Source: DATKQY01 sp035532475
GTDB taxonomy: Bacteria; Actinomycetota; Acidimicrobiia; Acidimicrobiales; Bog-793
DNA length: 10,496 nt
Reading direction: 5' to 3'
Assembly: GCA_035532475.1 (NCBI GenBank)
Contig: DATKQY010000071.1
Span: 1-10,496, forward strand
The position numbers and the translations under genes are program-made. Shown here in pieces: positions 6,951 to 10,496 of this stretch; position 1 is the first letter of the stretch, and every line of letters starts with the position of its first letter. The notes beneath the pieces were generated by a model that saw only the letters and a list, made by a program, of their open reading frames with translations, was not told the origin of the DNA and did not search any database.

Positions 6951-7849
6951 GGGGCCGTCACCATCGTCCCGACCCCCTGCTCGGTGAAGAGCTCGAGCAG
7001 CAGGGCGTGGGGCACCCTCCCGTCGAGGACGTGCGCGCTGCGCACGCCGCCTCGGACCGCGCGTGCGCAGGCCCGCGCCTTTGGGATCATGCCGCCTTCG
7101 ATCGCCCCGCTCGCCACCAGGGCGTCGAGTCCGTCGGCGTCGAGCGAGCTCAGCAGGCTGTCCGGATTCGAGCGATCGGCACGCACCCCGGTCACGTCGG
7201 TCAGGAAGACGAGCTTCTCCGCGCCGAGCGACGCTGCGATCGCACCCGCCACGGTGTCGGCGTTGATGTTGTAGGCCTGGCCCGTGGCGTCGGAGCCGAT
7301 CGTCGCGAGCACCGGCACGAGCCCCTCGGAGACGAGCCGCTGCACGATGGTCGGGTCGACGGACACGACGTCGCCGACAAAGCCGAGCGCCGGGTCGCGC
7401 ACGGACGCCGTGATCAGCCCGGCGTCCTCGCCGGAGAGCCCGACCGCGAGCGGCCCGTGCACGTTCAACGCGCCGACGATGTCACGGTTCACCTTGCCGA
7501 CGAGCACCATCCGGGCGATGTCGAGCGTCTCGGCATCGGTCACCCGCTGGCCGTCTCGGAACTCCGGCGTCTTGCCGAGACGGCGCATCAGCTCGCCGAT
7601 CTGGGGCCCGCCGCCGTGGACGACCACCGGCAGCATCCCGACCGAGCGCATCAGCACGACGTCCTCGGCGAAGCGGGCCAGCACCCCCGCCTCGCCCTCG
7701 GCGCCCTCGGCGGCCCCGAGGGCGTTCCCGCCGTACTTCACGACGACGACCCGCCCCGAGAAGCGCCGGATGTACGGGATCGCCTCGGCGAGGACCGCGG
7801 CCTTCGTCTGCGGGTCGAGGCCGGCCGCGGGCGAGGTGGCGAGGCTCAC
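6947..7849 (-). CDS. argB: Acetylglutamate kinase, arginine-inhibited type
   Basis: ArgB phosphorylates N-acetylglutamate, the controlled step of the acetyl-cycle pathway. The 300-residue product has VVVVKYGGNAL (34-44, with the catalytic-type lysine at 38), PVVVHGGGPQIGE (74-86), YNINADTVAGAIA (193-205) and GGMIPK (252-257). About 33 residues precede the first strand, giving the extra N-terminal helix that links dimers into a ring in arginine-sensitive enzymes and is missing from the E. coli type. The C-terminal HVLDGRVPHALLLELFTEQG (273-292) followed by GVGTMV matches the arginine-site signature. Arginine feedback inhibition is therefore inferred, not shown. The GTG start at 7849 overlaps the argJ stop as GTGA; the much longer open frame upstream is argJ read out of frame. 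Confidence 0.96.
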   Translation of the reverse strand: MSLATSPAAGLDPQTKAAVLAEAIPYIRRFSGRVVVVKYGGNALGAAEGAEGEAGVLARFAEDVVLMRSVGMLPVVVHGGGPQIGELMRRLGKTPEFRDGQRVTDAETLDIARMVLVGKVNRDIVGALNVHGPLAVGLSGEDAGLITASVRDPALGFVGDVVSVDPTIVQRLVSEGLVPVLATIGSDATGQAYNINADTVAGAIAASLGAEKLVFLTDVTGVRADRSNPDSLLSSLDADGLDALVASGAIEGGMIPKARACARAVRGGVRSAHVLDGRVPHALLLELFTEQGVGTMVTAP

Positions 7850-9015
7850 GATGTCCTCATGTTCTCGTCGATGTAGCCGTGGCCGAGGTCGGTGGTGAGG
7901 ATGGTCGCGTCCCCCTCGCCGATCCCGAGGTCGCAGATGATCTCGACCTCCGACCCCGACAGGTACGCCGCCACGTCGCCGCGGTCGTGCGGCACCTCGA
8001 CCCCGCCGGCACAGACGAGCGTCGGGCCGTAGGCGACGCTGACGCGGTCCATCTCGAACGCGGCGCCGGCCGAACCGAGCTCGCTCACGATCCGGCCCCA
8101 GTACGGGTCCGCGCCGTACAGCGAGGTCTTCACGAGGTTGCTCTCGGCGACGCGCCGGGCCGCCCGGCGGGCGTCCTCGACGCTCGCCGCCCCAGCGACG
8201 TGGACGCGGGCGACGCGCGTCGTCCCCTCGGCATCCTCGGCCAGCTGGAAGGCCAGGTCCGCACAGGTCGCCGTGAGCGCCTCGGTGAGCCCGTCGAGAT
8301 CGACCGGACCGGCGGCACCGCTCGCCAGCACCGCGACCGTGTCGTTGGTCGAGGTGCAGCCGTCGACCGTGAGCGAGTTGAACGAGCGGTCGACCGCGCG
8401 GCGCAGCGCGACGGCGAGGTCGCCGGGAGCGACGGCCGCGTCGGTCGTCAGCACGGCCAGCATCGTCGCCATGTTCGGCGCCAGCATGCCGGCACCCTTC
8501 GCCATGCCGCCGACGGCGAAGGCCCCGGCGCGCACGAGCGCCTGCTTCGGGTGCGTGTCGGTCGTCATGATCGCTCGGGCCGCGAGCAGCGCCGCCTCGT
8601 CGCCCTGGCCGCGCGCCGCGGCGAGCCCGGGGACCGCCCCGAGGAGGCGCTCGAGAGGCAGCTCGATGCCGATCAGCCCCGTCGAGCAGACGAGCACCTG
8701 CTCGGCGGCGAGGCCGAGGGCCGAGGCGACCGCCCCGCAGCTCTTGCGTGCGGCGGCCATGCCGGGCGCGCCGGTCGCGGCGTTGGCGCAGCCGCTGTTC
8801 ACCACCACCGCGCCGGCCCGCCCGCCGCTTTGGTGGAGGTGCTCCCGGCTGACCCGCACCGGCGCCGCGGCGGCGCCGTTGGTCGTGAACGTCGCCGCGG
8901 CCGCGACCGGTCCCGCCGGGTCGGCGGCGACGAGGGCGAGGTCGAGCGCGCCGCCGTCTTTGATGCCGCAGGCGATGCCGGAAGCCGCGAATCCCCGGGG
9001 TGCGGTGACGCTCAC
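7846..9015 (-). CDS. argJ: Glutamate N-acetyltransferase / amino-acid N-acetyltransferase
   Basis: ArgJ transfers the acetyl group of N-acetylornithine to glutamate; many members also use acetyl-CoA. The precursor is an N-terminal-nucleophile protein that cleaves itself into two chains. KGAGMLAPNMATML (173-186) contains the cleavage site, with T184 as nucleophile and new N-terminus. STGLIG (111-116) supplies the oxyanion-hole Thr-Gly. FTTNGAAAAPV (43-53), DGCTSTNDT (218-226) and SNLVKTSLYGADPYWGRI (292-309) are further family motifs. The end YIDENMRTS resembles the actinobacterial YVHENSAYSS form but is a residue shorter. At 389 residues the length is normal. The start is the GTG at 9015, overlapping the argC stop as GTGA. 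Bifunctional activity cannot be judged from sequence; no argA-like gene is in the window. Confidence 0.96.
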   Translation of the reverse strand: MSVTAPRGFAASGIACGIKDGGALDLALVAADPAGPVAAAATFTTNGAAAAPVRVSREHLHQSGGRAGAVVVNSGCANAATGAPGMAAARKSCGAVASALGLAAEQVLVCSTGLIGIELPLERLLGAVPGLAAARGQGDEAALLAARAIMTTDTHPKQALVRAGAFAVGGMAKGAGMLAPNMATMLAVLTTDAAVAPGDLAVALRRAVDRSFNSLTVDGCTSTNDTVAVLASGAAGPVDLDGLTEALTATCADLAFQLAEDAEGTTRVARVHVAGAASVEDARRAARRVAESNLVKTSLYGADPYWGRIVSELGSAGAAFEMDRVSVAYGPTLVCAGGVEVPHDRGDVAAYLSGSEVEIICDLGIGEGDATILTTDLGHGYIDENMRTS

Positions 9016-10025
9016 GGGGTGAGCGCCACCCGCGGCAGACCTGCCGTCTCGGGCAGGCCAAGGGCGACGTTCGCCGCCTGGAGCGCCTGGCCGGCACCGC
9101 CCTTGGTGAGGTTGTCGATCGCCGACAGCACGAGGACGTGGCCCGTGCGGGCGTCGTAGCGGGCCGTGATGCGCACGTTGTTGGAGCCGTAGGTCTCCCG
9201 CGTCGCAGGCGCCTCCTCGACCACCTGGATGAACGGCTCACCGGCGTAGGCCGTCGACAGCAGGGCGAGCACCTCTTCGGTGGAGGTCGGCGCGCTCGCA
9301 CGCCCGTAGCAGGTGGCGAGGATGCCCCGCGTCATCGGGGCGATGTGGGGGGTGAACAGCACCTGCGCACCGATCGTCTGCTCGATCTCGGGCGTGTGAC
9401 GGTGGTGCAGCAGCTTGTAGGCGCTGAAGCTCTCGTTGACGGTCCCGTGGTGGGTCTCGGCCGACAGCGCACGGCCGGCCCCCGAGCTCCCGCTCGCCGC
9501 GTCGACGATGATCCCGCTCGGCTCGATCACGCCGGCCGAGACGAGCGGGGCGAGCGCGACCGAGGCCGCCGTCACGTAGCAGCCCGGCGACGCGACGAGC
9601 GGCGCGCCCGGCAGCTCCTTGCGGAACAGCTCCGGCAGGCCGAACACGGAGCGGGCGAGGAGCTCGGGCGCCGAGTGGGTGAAGCCGTACCAGGTGTCGT
9701 AGGCACGGGGGTCCCGCAAGCGGAAGTCCGGCCCGAGGTCGACGACGCAGCCCACCCGGTCGACGAGCGACGCGACGAGCTGCTGGGAGCGCCCCGACGG
9801 CACGGCGACGAAGACCACGTCACAGCCGCCGAGCGCCTCGGCATCGACCTCGCCGAGGACGAGGCCCCCGTAGGCGCCGGTGAGCCCCGGGTACAGCGCG
9901 CTCAGCCGCGAGCCCGCCGAGGAGTCCGCCTGCGCCGCGACGAGCTCGAGGCCGGGGTGGCCGGCGAGCAGCCGGAGCAGCTCCGCGCCGAGGTAGCCGG
10001 AGGCGCCGACGACGCCGGCCTTCAC
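9012..10025 (-). CDS. argC: N-acetyl-gamma-glutamyl-phosphate reductase
   Basis: ArgC reduces N-acetylglutamyl phosphate to the semialdehyde with NADPH. The nucleotide-binding GASGYLGAELLRLL (7-20) opens the Rossmann fold. The signature VASPGCYVT (144-152) holds the catalytic cysteine C149, and HRHTPEIEQ (208-216) holds active-site-type histidines. SNNVRI (281-286) and the C-terminal DNLTKGGAGQALQ (304-316) are also typical. The GTG at 10025 gives 337 residues, the normal size, and begins directly at the conserved strand (KAGVVGASG). The frame stays open upstream to a GTG at 10136 (374 residues), but that would put coding sequence across the candidate ARG boxes and add unconserved residues. 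An ATG at 10043-10045 is out of frame. It is the first gene of the arg operon; no strong Shine-Dalgarno sequence is visible. Confidence 0.95.
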   Translation of the reverse strand: MKAGVVGASGYLGAELLRLLAGHPGLELVAAQADSSAGSRLSALYPGLTGAYGGLVLGEVDAEALGGCDVVFVAVPSGRSQQLVASLVDRVGCVVDLGPDFRLRDPRAYDTWYGFTHSAPELLARSVFGLPELFRKELPGAPLVASPGCYVTAASVALAPLVSAGVIEPSGIIVDAASGSSGAGRALSAETHHGTVNESFSAYKLLHHRHTPEIEQTIGAQVLFTPHIAPMTRGILATCYGRASAPTSTEEVLALLSTAYAGEPFIQVVEEAPATRETYGSNNVRITARYDARTGHVLVLSAIDNLTKGGAGQALQAANVALGLPETAGLPRVALTP

Positions 10026-10045
10026 GGGGCGCCCCAGGTGGTCAT

Positions 10046-10059
10046 GGAATGACAATACA
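10046..10059 (-). promoter_or_regulatory. Candidate ARG box, argC-proximal
   Basis: The minus strand reads TGTAT-TGTC-ATTCC, an imperfect fit to the ArgR half-site pattern TGNAT-4-ATNCA. It starts 20 bases from the equivalent base of the neighbouring box, close to the 20-21 base spacing of natural ARG-box pairs. It is the most AT-rich spot in a very GC-rich region and ends 21 bases before the argC start codon. Confidence 0.55.
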
Positions 10060-10080
10060 GCACCCCGCATGGTCATGCAC
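10052..10080 (-). promoter_or_regulatory. Possible arg operon promoter
   Basis: TATTGT (10057 to 10052 on the minus strand) is a reasonable -10 element lying inside the proximal ARG box, so bound ArgR would block polymerase. A -35 partner is poor: 17 bases upstream stands GTGCAT, which shares only two bases with TTGACA. Transcription would begin around 10045 and give a leader of about 20 bases. Confidence 0.35.
10066..10079 (-). promoter_or_regulatory. Candidate ARG box, argC-distal
   Basis: The minus strand reads TGCAT-GACC-ATGCG, matching the palindrome TGCAT-4-ATGCA at nine of ten arm positions. It pairs with the box at 10046-10059, leaving 6 bases between the 14-base cores (2 between full 18-base boxes). 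ArgR is encoded in the same operon, so repression at this site is the simplest reading; it remains inferred. Confidence 0.65.
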
Positions 10081-10081
10081 A

Positions 10082-10457
10082 CCGCCAGATCGACCGCCGC
10101 TGCGCCAACGCCCGCGCCAACGGCGCGCTCGGCCACGCGCTCGGCCGGACGCAGTTCTGGCAGGCGCCGGTCGACCTCGGCGAGGTCCTCGTCCTCGGCG
10201 CAGCAGGCGGCGTGGGATCACGCGACCCCGTCGTCAGCCGGAGGTCTTCGCCCTTGCGGTTGAACCGCCGTCCGTCACGTGAGCGAGCATCCATCCGCGC
10301 GTCGGGCAGCGCTCGACCGTCCGCTCTCCACAGCTCGCGACGTGCTCACGGCTTGCCGTTACCTGAACCGTTACTAAACGTCACCGCGGTCAGGCAGCCT
10401 CGTCCTGCGACGAGGCGGTGACGGTCTTGCCCGCTCGAGCGGTGCCGTCTTCGCGCT
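10082..10457. other. Stretch without a recognisable gene upstream of the arg operon
   Basis: I recognise no protein or RNA gene here. It holds an inverted repeat GACCTCG-G-CGAGGTC (10173-10187), a short palindrome GCGGTTGAACCGC (10256-10268), and the 7-mer CCGTTAC twice at a 12-base interval (10356-10362 and 10368-10374). A hairpin CCTCGTC-4-GACGAGG (10398-10415) is flanked by a second pair of arms (10381-10386 with 10416-10421). That last structure could be a terminator for a gene entering from the right on the minus strand, although no T-run follows. The argC frame stays open without a stop from about 10219 down to argC, but shows no conserved motif. Confidence 0.5.
10398..10415 (-). terminator. 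Hairpin that may end the upstream transcript
   Basis: A perfect 7-pair stem (CCTCGTC/GACGAGG) with a 4-base loop sits inside a wider inverted repeat TCACCG/CGGTGA (10381-10386 and 10416-10421). It lies some 40-60 bases after the possible upstream stop codon. The absence of a T-run makes termination uncertain. Confidence 0.3.
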
Positions 10458-10496
10458 TCACCGGAGGCTTCGACCGAGATCGGAGATGCCCTCCTC
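10458..10496 (-). CDS. Possible 3' end of an upstream gene (partial)
   Basis: From the right edge one minus-strand frame reads EEGISDLGRSLR and stops at a TGA (10458-10460). That TGA is embedded in GTGA, the same overlap seen at six arg junctions; the overlapping GTG (10461) would start a 23-residue frame, VKREDGTARAGK..., ending at 10390. The latter frame is also open back to the edge, so it could instead be the C-terminus of one protein. Too little sequence is present to recognise a family or choose between these readings. Confidence 0.2.
   Translation of the reverse strand, partial: EEGISDLGRSLR

Noticed and set aside
6947..9301. A 784-residue minus-strand frame ending as ArgB
   Set aside because: The part before 7849 is argJ and argC out of frame. 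ArgB homology begins just after the GTG at 7849.
10256..10268. GGTTCAA on the minus strand as a possible tRNA T-arm
   Set aside because: The stem does not close as a T-arm should, and no acceptor, D-arm or anticodon arm can be placed around it. It is just a short palindrome.

Overview
This is an ordinary but very tidy piece of chromosome from a high-GC actinobacterium. The 16S rRNA 5' end (1-408, minus strand) carries actinobacterial-looking signatures, and the rRNA leader holds the CCTTGAGAAC / GCCAAAAG(C)CAGTG block typical of actinobacterial rrn leaders. Coding DNA is extremely GC-rich. Eight of the nine proteins start with GTG. The gene order argC-J-B-D-F-R-G-H followed by a 3-methyladenine DNA glycosylase is also an actinobacterial pattern. 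I lean towards Acidimicrobiia, but only tentatively: it rests on the look of the 16S fragment and the ArgF sequence, without a database search.

Everything identified lies on the minus strand, so in transcription order the window reads from right to left. From 10496 to about 10082 there is a stretch with no recognisable gene. At its far edge a reading frame may end (stop at 10458-10460). At 10046-10079 two ARG-box-like operators lie just upstream of argC, overlapping a possible -10 element. Then come argC (9012-10025), argJ (7846-9015), argB (6947-7849), argD (5745-6950), argF (4810-5748) and argR (4340-4813), each overlapping the next by the four bases GTGA. A 168-base gap with adjacent GC-rich palindromes separates argR from argG (2954-4171), which overlaps argH (1425-2957) by another GTGA. 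The DNA glycosylase gene (793-1404) starts 20 bases after argH. A probable rRNA promoter (769-796) overlaps the stop codon of that gene, followed by a structured leader of about 355 bases and then 16S rRNA, which runs off the left edge.

Together the eight arg genes encode the route from N-acetylglutamate to arginine through the acetyl-recycling version of the pathway. ArgJ moves the acetyl group from N-acetylornithine back to glutamate, ArgB phosphorylates N-acetylglutamate, ArgC reduces it, ArgD transaminates it, ArgF makes citrulline, and ArgG plus ArgH make arginine. Two control layers are visible: ArgR with its probable operators at the head of the operon, and an ArgB that has the N-terminal extension and C-terminal signature of arginine-inhibited enzymes.

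I did not find an undescribed system. The points worth a second look are the uniform GTGA coupling, the paired operators, an atypical carbamoyl-phosphate motif in ArgF, a 53-residue tail on ArgH, the rRNA promoter embedded in the end of the glycosylase gene, and a duplicated boxA-like motif in the rRNA leader.
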